From: Pseudomonas frederiksbergensis
GTDB lineage: Bacteria > Pseudomonadota > Gammaproteobacteria > Pseudomonadales > Pseudomonadaceae
Reading direction: 5' to 3'
DNA length: 64,000 nt
Assembly: GCF_035751725.1 (NCBI RefSeq)
Contig: NZ_CP142104.1
Location: forward strand, 5,394,001-5,458,000
The position numbers were made by a program, and so were the translations under genes. The notes under the pieces were generated by a model, which saw only the letters and a program-made list of their open reading frames with translations, was not told the DNA's origin and did not search any database. Of the stretch, positions 36,222 to 46,152 are shown in pieces (position 1 is the first letter of the stretch; each line of letters starts with the position of its first letter).

Positions 36222-36933
36222 GCAAAAAAGCCTGGATCGCCGCCGCTACACCGTGCGGGTCCTCCAGAAGGAATCCGTGGCCGGCCTGTTCGATCAGACC
36301 GATTTCGACATCCGGCAGCAACGCCAGCAACTCGCCCGCCGCCTCGGCCGGCACCAAGGCGTCGAGCCCGGCAAACAGATGCAGTTGTGGACCACGAAAA
36401 CTCTGCAACGCGGTGCGCGTGTCCAATTGCGCGAGCAATTCGAGCCCGGCCATCAATACTTGCGGCGAAGTGCCCGGCGCCCCGGCCAGCAGCAGTCGTG
36501 ACAACCCGCGCGGATCGCTGCAGCCCTGGGCACAGAGCAGGCTGAAACGCTTGAGGGTCTGGCGTGGGTCGGCCGCACACCCTGCAAGAAATCCGTCGAA
36601 GGTCTCGCCGGCCATTGCGCTCGGCCATTGTTCATGGGCGACGAAAGACGGATTACTGGCCAGAGTCAGCAAGCCGCAACAGCGCTCGCCCCGCCGCGCC
36701 GCCAATGCCGAGGCCAACATGCCGCCCAAGGACCAGCCGCCGAGCCAGGTGTCCTGAGGCACAGCGGCGTCCAGTTCGTCGAGCCACTCATCAGGATCGC
36801 TCGACAGCAATGCCGGCAGCGGCTCGACTTCTACGTGCAAGTGTTCGTCGAGCCCTTGCAGGGCCGCCGCCAGCGGCTCCAGCGGAGAAACGCCCAGCCC
36901 CCAACCGGGCAACAGAATCAGTCGATCACGCAT
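36202..36933 (-). CDS. bioH: BioH, pimeloyl-ACP methyl ester esterase
   Basis: The 243-residue alpha/beta-hydrolase has [16 protein letters not shown] near the start, the nucleophile elbow [11 protein letters not shown], and the C-terminal HGFLLEDP with the catalytic His. It removes the methyl group from pimeloyl-ACP methyl ester. The start at 36933 is preceded by GGAG at 8 bases and overlaps the end of bioF by eight bases. Confidence 0.93.
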   Translation of the reverse strand: MRDRLILLPGWGLGVSPLEPLAAALQGLDEHLHVEVEPLPALLSSDPDEWLDELDAAVPQDTWLGGWSLGGMLASALAARRGERCCGLLTLASNPSFVAHEQWPSAMAGETFDGFLAGCAADPRQTLKRFSLLCAQGCSDPRGLSRLLLAGAPGTSPQVLMAGLELLAQLDTRTALQSFRGPQLHLFAGLDALVPAEAAGELLALLPDVEIGLIEQAGHGFLLEDPHGVAAAIQAFLHESGDD

Positions 36934-38104
36934 GGCTTGGCTCCGGTCCCAGTTGGACAAAACACTCTGCCAGTGCCTCTAACAATAGTTGCACCTGGGC
37001 TTCGCTGTGTGCGGCCGTCAAGGTGACCCGCAGGCGGGCGCTGCAGGCCGGCACGGTGGGCGGGCGGATTGCCGTGACCATCAGCCCGCGCTCACGCAAC
37101 ATCTGCGACAAGCACATGGCCCGCCCCGCATCGCCAATCAGGATCGGCTGGATAGGCGTGAAACTGTCCATCAGTTGCAAACCAATCTGCTCGGCGCCTT
37201 GGCGGAACTGACGGATCAGCCGCTGCAGATGCTCTCGTCGCCAATGTTCGCTGCGCAGCAGTTCCAGGCTCTTGAGCGTCGCGCAGGCCAGGGCCGGCGG
37301 TTGGCTGGTGGTGTAGATGTAGGGGCGTGCGAACTGGATCAGGCTTTCGATCAGTTCTTCACTGCCCGCCACAAAGGCACCGGCGGTACCAAAGGCCTTG
37401 CCCAGTGTGCCGACCAGCACGGGCACGTCTTCCTGGCTCAGGCCGAAATGTTCGACGACACCGCCGCCGCTAACGCCCAACGTGCCGAAACCGTGGGCAT
37501 CGTCGACCATCAGCCAGGCGCCCTTGGCCTTGGCTTCACGGACGAGGGCCGGCAAGTCGGCGATGTCGCCATCCATGCTGAACACCCCATCGGTGACCAC
37601 CAAAGTGTCGCCCACGGCTTTTTCCAAGCGTTGGGCCAGGCTTCGGGCGTCGTTGTGCAGGTAGCGATTGAAACGCGCACCGGACAGCAACCCGGCGTCG
37701 AGCAGCGAGGCGTGGTTAAGACGATCCTCCAGCACTGTGTCGCCCTGCCCCACCAGCGCAGTGACCGCGCCGAGATTGGCCATGTAGCCCGTGGTGAACA
37801 GCAACGCCCGCGGGCGCCCCGTCAGGTCGGCCAAGGCTTCTTCCAGGGCGTGATGCGGGCCGCTGTGACCGATTACCAGATGAGATGCCCCACCCCCGAC
37901 GCCCCAACGGGCCGCCCCGGCGCGCCAGGCTTCGATCACTTGCGGATGATTGGCCAGGCCCAGGTAATCGTTGTTGCAAAATGCCAACAACGGCCGGCCG
38001 TCCACCACCACTTCCGGGCCCTGGGGGCTTTCAAGCAGCGGGCGCTGGCGATAGAGATTGTCGGCACGACGGGCAGCCAGGCGTGCGGCGAGATCGAAGG
38101 GCAT
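36926..38104 (-). CDS. bioF: BioF, 8-amino-7-oxononanoate synthase
   Basis: The 392-residue PLP enzyme of the alpha-oxoamine synthase family shows [39 protein letters not shown] and the PLP lysine in [12 protein letters not shown]. It joins pimeloyl-ACP and alanine. The start at 38104 (MPFDLAAR) follows GAGG; a longer frame to 38125 is less likely. It is the second gene of the operon; a REP element lies between bioB and bioF. Confidence 0.95.
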   Translation of the reverse strand: MPFDLAARLAARRADNLYRQRPLLESPQGPEVVVDGRPLLAFCNNDYLGLANHPQVIEAWRAGAARWGVGGGASHLVIGHSGPHHALEEALADLTGRPRALLFTTGYMANLGAVTALVGQGDTVLEDRLNHASLLDAGLLSGARFNRYLHNDARSLAQRLEKAVGDTLVVTDGVFSMDGDIADLPALVREAKAKGAWLMVDDAHGFGTLGVSGGGVVEHFGLSQEDVPVLVGTLGKAFGTAGAFVAGSEELIESLIQFARPYIYTTSQPPALACATLKSLELLRSEHWRREHLQRLIRQFRQGAEQIGLQLMDSFTPIQPILIGDAGRAMCLSQMLRERGLMVTAIRPPTVPACSARLRVTLTAAHSEAQVQLLLEALAECFVQLGPEPSHA

Positions 38105-38149
38105 GCAGGCCTCGGGGTGAACCATTTATTCAAGACAGATAAATCCAAT

Positions 38150-38176
38150 GCGGGAGCGGGCTTGCTCGCTCCCACA
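38150..38176. repeat. REP-like hairpin between bioB and bioF
   Basis: TGCGGGAGCGGGCTTGCTCG followed by CTCCCA forms the stem GGGAGCG...CGCTCCC-like REP seen in fluorescent pseudomonads. It lies inside the bio operon and may lower downstream expression or stabilise bioB mRNA. Confidence 0.7.
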
Positions 38177-38193
38177 CCTGGTTTTGCGTGAAC

Positions 38194-39249
38194 TCAAACA
38201 GCCGCGTTATAGAACTGCTCGCTGCTCTTTTGCTCCACCAGCGCCTGTTCGATTGCCGCCTGGTGCACCTCATCGGCATGCTCTTCGCGGGCTTCGGGCT
38301 GGATGCCCAGGCGCGCGAACAATTGCATGTCCTTGTCGGCTTGCGGGTTGGCGGTGGTCAGCAGCTTATCGCCGTAGAAAATCGAGTTCGCGCCGGCAAA
38401 AAACGCCAGGGCCTGCATCTGCTCGTTCATCGCTTCGCGGCCGGCAGAGAGGCGTACGTGGGATTTAGGCATCAGGATCCGCGCCACGGCGAGCATGCGG
38501 ATGAAATCGAAGGGATCGACGTCCTCGGCATTCTCCAGCGGCGTGCCGGCGACCTTCACCAGCATGTTGATCGGAACCGATTCCGGGTGCTCCGGCAGGT
38601 TCGCCAGTTGGATCAGCAGATTGGCGCGGTCGTCCAGGGACTCGCCCATGCCCAGGATGCCGCCGGAGCAGATCTTCATCCCCGAGTCACGCACGTAGGC
38701 CAGGGTTTGCAGGCGCTCGCTGTAGGTGCGCGTGGTGATGATGCTGCCGTAGAACTCAGGCGAGGTGTCCAGGTTGTGGTTGTAGTAATCCAGGCCGGCC
38801 TGGGCCAGTGCTTCGGTCTGCTCCTGGTCGAGGCGACCCAAGGTCATGCAGGTTTCCAAGCCCATGGCCTTCACGCCCTTGACCATCTCCAGCACGTAAG
38901 GCATGTCCTTGGCCGACGGGTGCTTCCACGCCGCGCCCATGCAGAACCGGGTCGACCCGATGGCCTTGGCGCGCGCGGCCTCTTCGAGGACCTTCTGCAC
39001 TTCCAACAACTTCTCTTTTTCCAGCCCGGTGTTGTAGTGGCCGGACTGCGGACAATATTTGCAATCTTCCGGGCAAGCGCCGGTCTTGATCGACAGCAGC
39101 GTGGAAACCTGGACGCGATTGGCGTCGAAGTGCGCGCGGTGCACGGTCTGCGCCTGGAACAGCAGGTCATTGAATGGCTGAACGAAGAGTGCTTTGACTT
39201 CGGCCAAAGACCAGTCATGACGCAGGTTGGCAGTGGTGCTGGCGCTCAT
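38194..39249 (-). CDS. bioB: BioB, biotin synthase
   Basis: The 351-residue radical SAM enzyme has CxxxCxxC at 59/63/66 ([16 protein letters not shown]), and [14 protein letters not shown] and GGILGMGES further on. It inserts sulfur into dethiobiotin. The start at 39249 is selected because AAGGAAA lies seven bases upstream and the family begins here ([14 protein letters not shown]). It leads the operon bioB-F-H-C-D and is divergent from the comF-like gene; the shared 90-bp gap holds both promoters. Confidence 0.95.
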   Translation of the reverse strand: MSASTTANLRHDWSLAEVKALFVQPFNDLLFQAQTVHRAHFDANRVQVSTLLSIKTGACPEDCKYCPQSGHYNTGLEKEKLLEVQKVLEEAARAKAIGSTRFCMGAAWKHPSAKDMPYVLEMVKGVKAMGLETCMTLGRLDQEQTEALAQAGLDYYNHNLDTSPEFYGSIITTRTYSERLQTLAYVRDSGMKICSGGILGMGESLDDRANLLIQLANLPEHPESVPINMLVKVAGTPLENAEDVDPFDFIRMLAVARILMPKSHVRLSAGREAMNEQMQALAFFAGANSIFYGDKLLTTANPQADKDMQLFARLGIQPEAREEHADEVHQAAIEQALVEQKSSEQFYNAAV

Positions 39250-39339
39250 GGGCATTTCCTTGATTATGCTTGGCTGGCGCCTTGGGAATCGAATACCCAC
39301 AGGCGCGACACGGATGTTCGGCATATTTAAGGAAGAGTC

Positions 39340-40080
39340 ATGCGCTGTCAACCACGATACAAATTACCGGTTTACATCTGGTTAAAAAACAAACAATCAT
39401 GCCTTTTATGCGGTGAAACCACCGACACACCGCAACCCATCTGCACGCCGTGCGAAAGCGAACTGCCTTGGCTCGTCGATCAGTGCAGCGTCTGCGCACT
39501 TCCGCTGCCCACGCCCGCACTTCGCTGCGGCCAATGTGCTACGCGTCCTCCGGCCTTCGAACGGGTCGTGGCGCCATGGATCTATGACTTCCCGGTGGAC
39601 ACCTTGGTCACGCGTTTCAAGCATCAGGCGAAGTGGCCGCTTGGACGCTTGCTCGGCGAACTGTTGGCGCAGTCGGTCCAGCATCATTTTGATGAAGGGC
39701 TGGAGCGACCCGATGCGCTGGTGCCGGTGCCATTGGCGGCTCGACGATTACGCCAGCGCGGGTTCAACCAGGCGACATTGCTGGCCCGCTGGCTGAGCGG
39801 GCCGCTGGAAATACCTTGCGAAGAAAACCTGCTGCAACGCGTCCAGGACACGCCTGCACAACAAGCCCTCGACGCCCCGGCAAGACGTCGGAACCTGCGC
39901 CACGCCTTCGCCCTGGCGCCTGGCGCCACCTTGCGAAACCGTCACCTGGCGCTGGTGGACGATGTGCTCACCACAGGCGCGACGGCCCAGACGCTTGCAC
40001 GCCTGCTGCTAGACGCTGGCGCCGCCCGGGTCGATGTGTATTGCCTGGCTCGAACGCCAAAACCCGGCGACCCGGCTTGA
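39340..40080 (+). CDS. comF: ComF family phosphoribosyltransferase-like protein
   Basis: The 246-residue protein has an N-terminal zinc-finger-like region ([19 protein letters not shown], then CSVCALPLP and CGQC) and a C-terminal PRTase domain with the PRPP loop [18 protein letters not shown]. This is the ComF layout; in naturally competent bacteria it serves DNA uptake and in others its role is unclear. It sits beside bioB in Pseudomonas generally. The start at ATG 39340 is close to the divergent bioB promoter. Confidence 0.9.
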   Translation: MRCQPRYKLPVYIWLKNKQSCLLCGETTDTPQPICTPCESELPWLVDQCSVCALPLPTPALRCGQCATRPPAFERVVAPWIYDFPVDTLVTRFKHQAKWPLGRLLGELLAQSVQHHFDEGLERPDALVPVPLAARRLRQRGFNQATLLARWLSGPLEIPCEENLLQRVQDTPAQQALDAPARRRNLRHAFALAPGATLRNRHLALVDDVLTTGATAQTLARLLLDAGAARVDVYCLARTPKPGDPA

Positions 40081-40135
40081 CGCGCAGCGGCCGAGGCGCC
40101 AACGTCCAGGCATCAAATCCTGCGCAGCCCTTGTC

Positions 40136-40900
40136 ATGTCATTGCCTACACTCCTGACCCAGCACATCGTCCGCCGACCACAACGCATTGCGCTGTTGCA
40201 GCACATCGCCGAACAGGGCTCGATCACCCGGGCGGCCAAGAGCGCCGGGCTGAGCTACAAGGGAGCATGGGATGCGATCGATGAGTTGAATAACCTGGCG
40301 GACCGGCCACTGGTCGAGCGCAGCGTTGGCGGCAAGGGCGGTGGTGGCGCAAAGCTGTCGGAGGAAGGCTTGCGCGTGTTGCGTCTTTACCAGCGCCTGC
40401 AAACCTTGCAGGCGCAACTTCTGGAAGCCAGCGAGGACGCTGGCGACCTGGGCTTGCTCAGTCGCCTGATGCTGCGCACCAGCGCCCGAAACCAATTGCA
40501 TGGCAAGGTCTTGACCATCACAGCCCAGGGCCACAACGATCACGTGCGCCTGGAACTGGCCCGCGGCCTGGTCATCGAAGCGCAGATCACCCACGACAGT
40601 ACAGTGCGCCTGGAACTGGAGATCGGCACCGAAGTGGTCGCCCTGATCAAGGCCGGCTGGCTGGAGCTGTACTCCGCCGATCAGCCGGAGGATTCGTCGA
40701 CCAATAACCTCCAGGGAATCATCGAACACATTGCCATCGCCGAGGACGGGCCCAGCGAAGTGCGTATCGGGCTGCCCAACGGCCAGACCCTTTGCGCACT
40801 GGCCGCCCCATTTCAATTGGCTGAGCGAAACCTGGCCGCTGGTTCAACGGTGCAGGTGCGGTTTTCTTCGACAAATGTGCTGCTCGGCACACCGCTGTAG
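40136..40900 (+). CDS. modE: ModE family molybdate-responsive regulator
   Basis: The 254-residue protein has the ModE N-terminal winged helix (RIALLQHIAEQGSITRAAKS, SYKGAWDAIDELNN, GGKGGGGAKLSEEG) and two C-terminal Mop/TOBE repeats (NQLHGKVLTITAQGHNDHV and NNLQGIIEHIAIAEDG), i.e. full length. It senses molybdate and represses molybdate transport genes, none of which lies here. The start at 40136 is the M before SLPTLLTQH; a longer frame would overlap comF. Confidence 0.9.
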   Translation: MSLPTLLTQHIVRRPQRIALLQHIAEQGSITRAAKSAGLSYKGAWDAIDELNNLADRPLVERSVGGKGGGGAKLSEEGLRVLRLYQRLQTLQAQLLEASEDAGDLGLLSRLMLRTSARNQLHGKVLTITAQGHNDHVRLELARGLVIEAQITHDSTVRLELEIGTEVVALIKAGWLELYSADQPEDSSTNNLQGIIEHIAIAEDGPSEVRIGLPNGQTLCALAAPFQLAERNLAAGSTVQVRFSSTNVLLGTPL

Positions 40901-40964
40901 AGCGCTGAAACATAATCTTCATCGACCCGCTTTAAGGTGACTGCCAAAACCAGCAGGGAGCCTG

Positions 40965-42863
40965 ATGATGAGCCTATTAGAAGAAAACCAATCCACCGAC
41001 CTGGAAAAGATCGTCGGCCTGAGCCGTCGCAGTTTCATCGGCGCTGGCGCCTTGTGCGGCGCGGCGATGTTCCTGGGCGGCAACCTGCTGAGCCGCAGCG
41101 TCATGGCGGCCGCCGTGAGTGAAGGCAACAAAAGCATGCTGGGCTTCAACAGCATTGCTGCCTCCACCGCCGACACCATCACCTTGCCGCCAGGCTACAA
41201 AGCCTCGGTGCTGATCAGTTGGGGCCAGCCACTGAAGAAAAATGCACCGGCGTTCGACCCCAGCGGCAATGGCACCGCCCGTGCTCAAGAAATGCAGTTT
41301 GGCGACAACAACGACGGCATGAGCCTGTTCGAATTCCCCGGCGACAAAAACCGGGCGCTGTTGGCGATCAACAACGAATACACCAACTACCAATACCTGT
41401 TCCCTCACGGCGGCCAACCGCAATCGGCCGAAGACGTGCGCAAGGCCCAGGCCAGCGAAGGCGTGTCGGTGATCGAAATCCAACGCCGTCGCGGCCAGTG
41501 GCAGTTCGTCCAGGACTCGCGTTACAACCGCCGGATCCATGGCAACACGCCGATTCGCCTGCGTGGCCCGGCCGCCGGGCACGACTTGCTGAAAACCAGT
41601 GCCGACAAGAGTGGCAAGAAAGTGCTCGGCACTTTCCAGAACTGTGCCAACGGCATGACCCCGTGGGGCACCTACCTGACCTGCGAAGAAAACTTTACTG
41701 ACTGCTTCGGCAGCAGCAAGGCGGACCTGCAATTCGACGCGGCACAGAAACGCTATGGCGCCACCGTCGCCAGCAGTGAAATCAACTGGCACTTGCACGA
41801 CCCGCGTTTTGACCTGGCGAAGAACCCCAACGAACTCAACCGCCACGGCTGGGTGGTGGAAATCGACCCGTTCGATCCAGAATCCACGCCGGTCAAACGC
41901 ACCGCCCTGGGCCGTTTCAAGCATGAAAACGCGGCCCTGGCGCAGACCAATGACGGTCGCGCTGTGGTGTACATGGGCGACGACGAACGTGGCGAGTTCA
42001 TCTACAAGTTCGTCAGCCGCGAGCGCATCAACCATCGCAATGCCAAGGCCAACCGCAACCTGCTGGACCACGGCACGCTGTACGTAGCGCGCTTCGATGC
42101 CGGCGACGGCAACCCGGACCATCCCAAGGGCAAAGGCCAGTGGATCGAACTGACCCATGGCAAGAACGGCATCGACGCCAGCAGCGGTTTCGCTGATCAG
42201 GCCGAGGTGTTGATCCATGCACGCCTGGCCGCCACGGCCGTGGGCGCCACACGCATGGACCGTCCGGAGTGGATCGTGGTCAGCCCCAAGGACGGCCAGG
42301 TCTATTGCACCCTGACCAATAACTCCAAGCGCGGCGAAGCTGGCCAGCCGGTGGATGGGCCGAACCCTCGGGCCAAGAACGTCTACGGGCAGATCCTGCG
42401 CTGGCGCACCGACCGCGACGACCACGCTTCCAAGACCTTCGACTGGGACCTGTTCGTGGTCGCCGGCAACCCGACGGTACACGCCGGCACGCCGAAAGCC
42501 GGATCGTCCAACATCAACCCGCAGAACATGTTCAACAGCCCCGATGGCCTGGGCTTCGACAAGGCCGGGCGGTTGTGGATCCAGACCGACGGAGACTCGA
42601 GCAACGCGGGCGACTTCGCGGGCATGGGCAACAACCAGATGCTTTGCGCCGACCCCAACAGTGGCGAAATCCGTCGCTTCATGGTCGGGCCGGTAGGCTG
42701 CGAAGTGACCGGCATCAGCTTCGCGCCGGACTACAAGACCCTGTTCGTCGGCATCCAGCATCCCAGCGGTGGCTCGACCTTCCCTGAGCACCTGCCCAAC
42801 GGCAAGCCGCGCTCCTCGGTGATGGTGATCACCCGGGAAGACGGCGGGGTCATCGGCGCCTGA
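40965..42863 (+). CDS. PhoX family alkaline phosphatase, Tat-exported
   Basis: This 632-residue protein has a twin-arginine signal (SRRSFIGAGALCG) near residues 23-35 and a DUF839/PhoX domain after it. Motifs include NNEYTNYQYLFP, GNTPIRLRGPAAGHDLL, NCANGMTPWGTYLTCEENF and DGLGFDKAGRLWIQTDGD, where the acidic residues for calcium and iron are found. PhoX enzymes hydrolyse phosphate monoesters outside the inner membrane. AGGGAG precedes the two ATGs (40965, 40968). I see no clear PhoB box upstream. A perfect REP hairpin follows the stop at once. Confidence 0.88.
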   Translation: MMSLLEENQSTDLEKIVGLSRRSFIGAGALCGAAMFLGGNLLSRSVMAAAVSEGNKSMLGFNSIAASTADTITLPPGYKASVLISWGQPLKKNAPAFDPSGNGTARAQEMQFGDNNDGMSLFEFPGDKNRALLAINNEYTNYQYLFPHGGQPQSAEDVRKAQASEGVSVIEIQRRRGQWQFVQDSRYNRRIHGNTPIRLRGPAAGHDLLKTSADKSGKKVLGTFQNCANGMTPWGTYLTCEENFTDCFGSSKADLQFDAAQKRYGATVASSEINWHLHDPRFDLAKNPNELNRHGWVVEIDPFDPESTPVKRTALGRFKHENAALAQTNDGRAVVYMGDDERGEFIYKFVSRERINHRNAKANRNLLDHGTLYVARFDAGDGNPDHPKGKGQWIELTHGKNGIDASSGFADQAEVLIHARLAATAVGATRMDRPEWIVVSPKDGQVYCTLTNNSKRGEAGQPVDGPNPRAKNVYGQILRWRTDRDDHASKTFDWDLFVVAGNPTVHAGTPKAGSSNINPQNMFNSPDGLGFDKAGRLWIQTDGDSSNAGDFAGMGNNQMLCADPNSGEIRRFMVGPVGCEVTGISFAPDYKTLFVGIQHPSGGSTFPEHLPNGKPRSSVMVITREDGGVIGA

Positions 42864-42865
42864 CG

Positions 42866-42901
42866 CTTCGTGGCGAGGGAGCAAGCTCCCTCGCCACGAA
42901 G
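42866..42901. repeat. Perfect REP palindrome after phoX-type gene
   Basis: CTTCGTGGCGAGGGAGC (42866-42882) and GCTCCCTCGCCACGAAG (42885-42901) are exact reverse complements with a two-base loop, a 17-bp stem. It starts three bases after the stop and may protect or end the mRNA. Confidence 0.85.
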
Positions 42902-42980
42902 TCTCAACGATCAATCCTGACTGCTTTGCGCTACCATGCTGGGCCGGACGCGGCAGCCCTGCCGCTGCGCAGGAGTCAGC

Positions 42981-43955
42981 ATGTCCCATCCGTTCGAAAC
43001 CCTCACGCCCGACCTGGTCCTGGATGCCGTTGAAAGCATCGGCTTTCTCAGCGACGCCCGGGTGTTGGCCCTCAACAGCTACGAGAACCGTGTCTATCAG
43101 GTGGGCATCGAAGATGCCGAGCCGCTGATCGCCAAGTTTTATCGTCCGCAGCGCTGGACCAACGAAGCCATCCTGGAAGAGCACCGCTTTACCTTCGAAC
43201 TGGCCGATCACGAAGTGCCCGTGGTGGCGCCGCTGATCCACAACGGTGCCAGCCTGCATGAGCATGCCGGGTTTCGTTTCACCCTGTTTCCCCGACGAGG
43301 TGGCCGGGCACCGGAGCCAGGCAATCTCGATCAGCTCTATCGCCTGGGCCAACTGCTCGGGCGCTTGCATGCGATCGGAGCCACCCGACCGTTCGAGCAC
43401 CGTGAAGCACTGGGGGTGAAGAATTTCGGACATGACTCGCTGGAAACGGTGTTGAACAGCGGTTTCGTCCCCACCAGCCTGCTACCGGCCTACGAGTCGG
43501 TGGCCAGGGATCTGCTCAAGCGTGTCGAAGATGCCTACGCCGCCACGCCACATCGGAACATTCGCATGCACGGTGATTGCCATCCCGGAAACATGATGTG
43601 CCGGGACGAGGTGTTCCACATCGTCGACCTGGACGATTGCCGCATGGGCCCGGCGGTTCAGGATTTGTGGATGATGCTCGCGGGTGATCGCCAGGAGTGC
43701 CTGGGGCAGCTATCGGAATTGATGGACGGTTATCAGGAATTCCATGACTTCGACCCGCGCGAGCTGGCGCTGATCGAACCCCTGCGCGCCCTGCGCCTGA
43801 TGCATTACAGCGCCTGGCTGGCGAGGCGTTGGGATGACCCGGCGTTTCCCCGCAGCTTCCCGTGGTTTGGCAGCGAGCGTTATTGGGGCGACCAGGTGCT
43901 GGCTCTGCGCGAGCAACTGGCGGCGCTGAATGAAGAGCCGTTGAAGCTGTTCTGA
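42981..43955 (+). CDS. srkA: SrkA (YihE) stress response kinase
   Basis: The 324-residue protein has the aminoglycoside-phosphotransferase/choline kinase-like fold: RVYQVGIEDAEPLIAKFYRP near the N-terminus with the ATP lysine, the catalytic loop MHGDCHPGNMM and the metal aspartate in HIVDLDDCRMGP. This fits SrkA, a Ser/Thr kinase that counteracts programmed cell death in E. coli. The start at 42981 is preceded by AGGAG. Confidence 0.9.
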   Translation: MSHPFETLTPDLVLDAVESIGFLSDARVLALNSYENRVYQVGIEDAEPLIAKFYRPQRWTNEAILEEHRFTFELADHEVPVVAPLIHNGASLHEHAGFRFTLFPRRGGRAPEPGNLDQLYRLGQLLGRLHAIGATRPFEHREALGVKNFGHDSLETVLNSGFVPTSLLPAYESVARDLLKRVEDAYAATPHRNIRMHGDCHPGNMMCRDEVFHIVDLDDCRMGPAVQDLWMMLAGDRQECLGQLSELMDGYQEFHDFDPRELALIEPLRALRLMHYSAWLARRWDDPAFPRSFPWFGSERYWGDQVLALREQLAALNEEPLKLF

Positions 43956-44089
43956 CCGGACTGCATTCCAACAGTAACTGAAACCTGTGTGGGCCTGCGG
44001 TGGAACTACTTCCCAGCAAGGTTCACAGCAAAACTGGACAAATCTCCTTACAATCACTCTTTTGTTAGCTGCCTAAGCAAGGACTCTGC

Positions 44090-44977
44090 ATGCAAGCCGC
44101 CAACCCGCGTCGCGGGTACATCCTGGGCCTGAGTGCCTACATCATCTGGGGTCTGTTCCCGATCTATTTCAAAGCCATCGCCAGCGTCCCGTCGGTGGAA
44201 ATCATCATCCACCGAGTGCTCTGGTCCGCCCTGTTCGGCGCGGCCTTGCTGATGGTCTGGAAACACCCGGGCTGGTGGCGCGAGCTGCGGGACAATCCGC
44301 GGCGCCTGGCGATCCTGGCCCTGAGCGGCACGCTGATCGCTGCCAACTGGCTGACCTATGTCTGGGCTGTGAACAACGGGCGAATGCTCGAAGCCAGCCT
44401 GGGTTACTACATCAATCCGCTGGTCAACGTGTTGCTGGGCATGTTGATCCTCGGTGAACGGCTGCGGCGCATGCAATGGCTGGCGGTAGGATTGGCGGCG
44501 GTCGGCGTGGCCCAGCAGGTCTGGCAAGTGGGCAGCCTGCCGTGGGTGTCGCTGATGCTGGCACTGACTTTTGGCTTCTACGGGCTGATCCGCAAGCAAG
44601 CGCCGGTCAAGGCCTTGCCCGGGCTGGTGGTGGAAACCTGGATGCTGGTGCCGATCGCCATCGCCTGGCTGCTCTTCAACCCGACCGCCACCAGCGCCCA
44701 AGCCGCATTCTGGACCACTTCCGAAGCGTGGTGGCTGGTGGCGGCCGGTCCGGTAACACTGGTGCCACTGGTGTGCTTCAACGCCGCGGCGCGACACTTG
44801 CCGTACACCACGTTGGGTTTCTTGCAGTACATCGCCCCGACCCTCGTGCTGCTGCTCGCTGTGCTGCTGTTCGATGAACACTTGTCCTCCAGCACCCTGG
44901 TGGCATTCCTCTTCATCTGGGCCGGCCTGGCGGTGTACAGCATAGATGCCATGGTCGGCATGCGCCGCCGCGGCTGA
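44090..44977 (+). CDS. rarD: RarD, EamA family transporter
   Basis: The 295-residue protein has about ten transmembrane helices. It starts with the RarD signature GYILGLSAYIIWGLFPIYFK and EIIIHRVLWSALFG; YTTLGFLQYIAPTLVLLLAV is near the end. RarD belongs to the drug/metabolite transporter superfamily; its substrate is not settled. AAGGA lies before the ATG. Confidence 0.9.
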   Translation: MQAANPRRGYILGLSAYIIWGLFPIYFKAIASVPSVEIIIHRVLWSALFGAALLMVWKHPGWWRELRDNPRRLAILALSGTLIAANWLTYVWAVNNGRMLEASLGYYINPLVNVLLGMLILGERLRRMQWLAVGLAAVGVAQQVWQVGSLPWVSLMLALTFGFYGLIRKQAPVKALPGLVVETWMLVPIAIAWLLFNPTATSAQAAFWTTSEAWWLVAAGPVTLVPLVCFNAAARHLPYTTLGFLQYIAPTLVLLLAVLLFDEHLSSSTLVAFLFIWAGLAVYSIDAMVGMRRRG

Positions 44978-45000
44978 TCAAAAAACGCACACATCTCTAC

Positions 45001-45021
45001 AGGCCACGCCTAGCGTGGCCT
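45001..45021. terminator. Inverted repeat downstream of rarD
   Basis: AGGCCACGC (45001-45009) and GCGTGGCCT (45013-45021) form a 9-bp stem with a CTA loop, 23 bases after the rarD stop. There is no T-run, so termination is uncertain. Confidence 0.45.
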
Positions 45022-45040
45022 GCGCCAATCGCTCCCAAGG

Positions 45041-45188
45041 TTATCCACAGCGTGATCCCCGCCGTTTGTGCACAAGCCATTGAAAACTGGTGATTTTTTG
45101 ACCATGACCCGCTAAGGCCCGACCGGCCTGGGCTGGCGACGGGTCTCTACAGGTTATCCACAGGCAGGCACAGTTTTTCCTTGGATAA
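45041..45188. promoter_or_regulatory. Cluster of DnaA-box sequences
   Basis: Two perfect DnaA boxes TTATCCACA are at 45041-45049 and 45154-45162. A near match TTGTGCACA is at 45066-45074 and a partial reverse copy (TTGGATAA) at 45181-45188. All lie in the 220-bp gap between the convergent rarD and gcvR-type genes, where no promoter is needed. Confidence 0.55.
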
Positions 45189-45194
45189 CCCGCG

Positions 45195-45713
45195 TCATGT
45201 CTCGTCGCTGAGTTTCAACTCGACCATCAATTCATCAGCCAGGTTTTCCAGGCATTCCTGCAATGTGTCCAACGAAAGGGTCAACGGCACGCCAAGGATC
45301 GCCTCGGCATGAAACAGCTGCTCGCTGCTCATGGGCGCGGGTCGGACGTGAGTGATCAAGCGCTCGACGTTCACACCCTGCTCGCTTAGCAGGCGAGTGA
45401 TATCGCGCACGATACCCGGACGGTCATTGCCCACCAGTTCCATGGCGATAGGTTTCCAGGTGCAGGACTCTTCGATCGCATTCTCAGCGATCAACACACG
45501 AATGCCTTGGGCCGAAAGGCCTTGGAGGGCTTCGATCAACTCCTCATGGGACTCGGCCGGAACGCTGAGACGCAGGATTCCAGCAAACTGCCCGGCGAGT
45601 TGAGACATGCGGCCCTCCAGCCAGTTTCCGCCATGCTCGGCGATGCATTGGGCGATTCGCTCGACCTGCCCAGGTTTATCGGGGGCGAAAATGGTGATGA
45701 CGAGATGGTCCAT
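45195..45713 (-). CDS. gcvR: Glycine cleavage system repressor-like protein (GcvR, two ACT domains)
   Basis: The 172-residue protein has two ACT domains: MDHLVITIFAPDKPGQVERI at 1-80, and MELVGNDRPGIVRDITRLL from about 88 on, with no DNA-binding domain. This is the GcvR pattern, an accessory protein that binds GcvA in E. coli. The start at 45713 is chosen since the ACT fold begins there. A frame further upstream reads like noise. The glcB gene is divergent from it. Confidence 0.88.
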   Translation of the reverse strand: MDHLVITIFAPDKPGQVERIAQCIAEHGGNWLEGRMSQLAGQFAGILRLSVPAESHEELIEALQGLSAQGIRVLIAENAIEESCTWKPIAMELVGNDRPGIVRDITRLLSEQGVNVERLITHVRPAPMSSEQLFHAEAILGVPLTLSLDTLQECLENLADELMVELKLSDET

Positions 45714-46152
45714 GACGCAGCCCTGTAATGGATGGAACAGACAGTATAGGCAAGGCTGCACGGCACGGAGGCGGAGCCACATTCGAGTTAATGTGTACAG
45801 TTGTTGAGATTTATCTGGAACAATCCATCTGTTTTTTGAGAACATCCCGTTCCGCGCTGTGACTGTACTGCTTTAGTCGGTCGCGGAACGACGCAATTAG
45901 TCTAATTTTCACAAGCGCAACTGATCATGTAGTATGCCGCAGAGCGCACTACATAACGGTAGCGCATGCTGTTTTACCGATGTCTGCCCAGGCAGGTCGC
46001 ATCCCTGTAAAGCCCCGTCAGCAAGGCTTGATCACCCAGCCGCCAGCGATGGCATGTACTGGTCCAGGGGTTTGTGGTTTAAATGTCCCGAGGCTTCATT
46101 GTCAAAATCGAAGAGCTGAAAAGCGAAATAGCTGAGCAGAGTGAGGCAAGCA
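45714..46152. other. Divergent regulatory region gcvR / glcB
   Basis: No gene is seen. The region should contain both promoters. It holds an inverted repeat CGTTCCGCG (45848-45856) / CGCGGAACG (45882-45890) with a smaller inner pair GACT / AGTC, so a 43-nt hairpin could form. The part near 45790-45840 is AT-rich. Confidence 0.5.
45848..45890. repeat. Long imperfect hairpin upstream of glcB
   Basis: Outer arms CGTTCCGCG and CGCGGAACG (9 bp, perfect) enclose inner arms GACT (45861-45864) and AGTC (45875-45878). It could be an operator for a dimeric regulator or an RNA structure in a leader. Confidence 0.5.

Noticed and set aside
40977..43433. Minus-strand frame of 818 codons across the PhoX-type and srkA genes
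   Set aside because: It is antisense to two well-supported genes and its translation is low-complexity (A, G, V, H rich), a result of high third-position GC.
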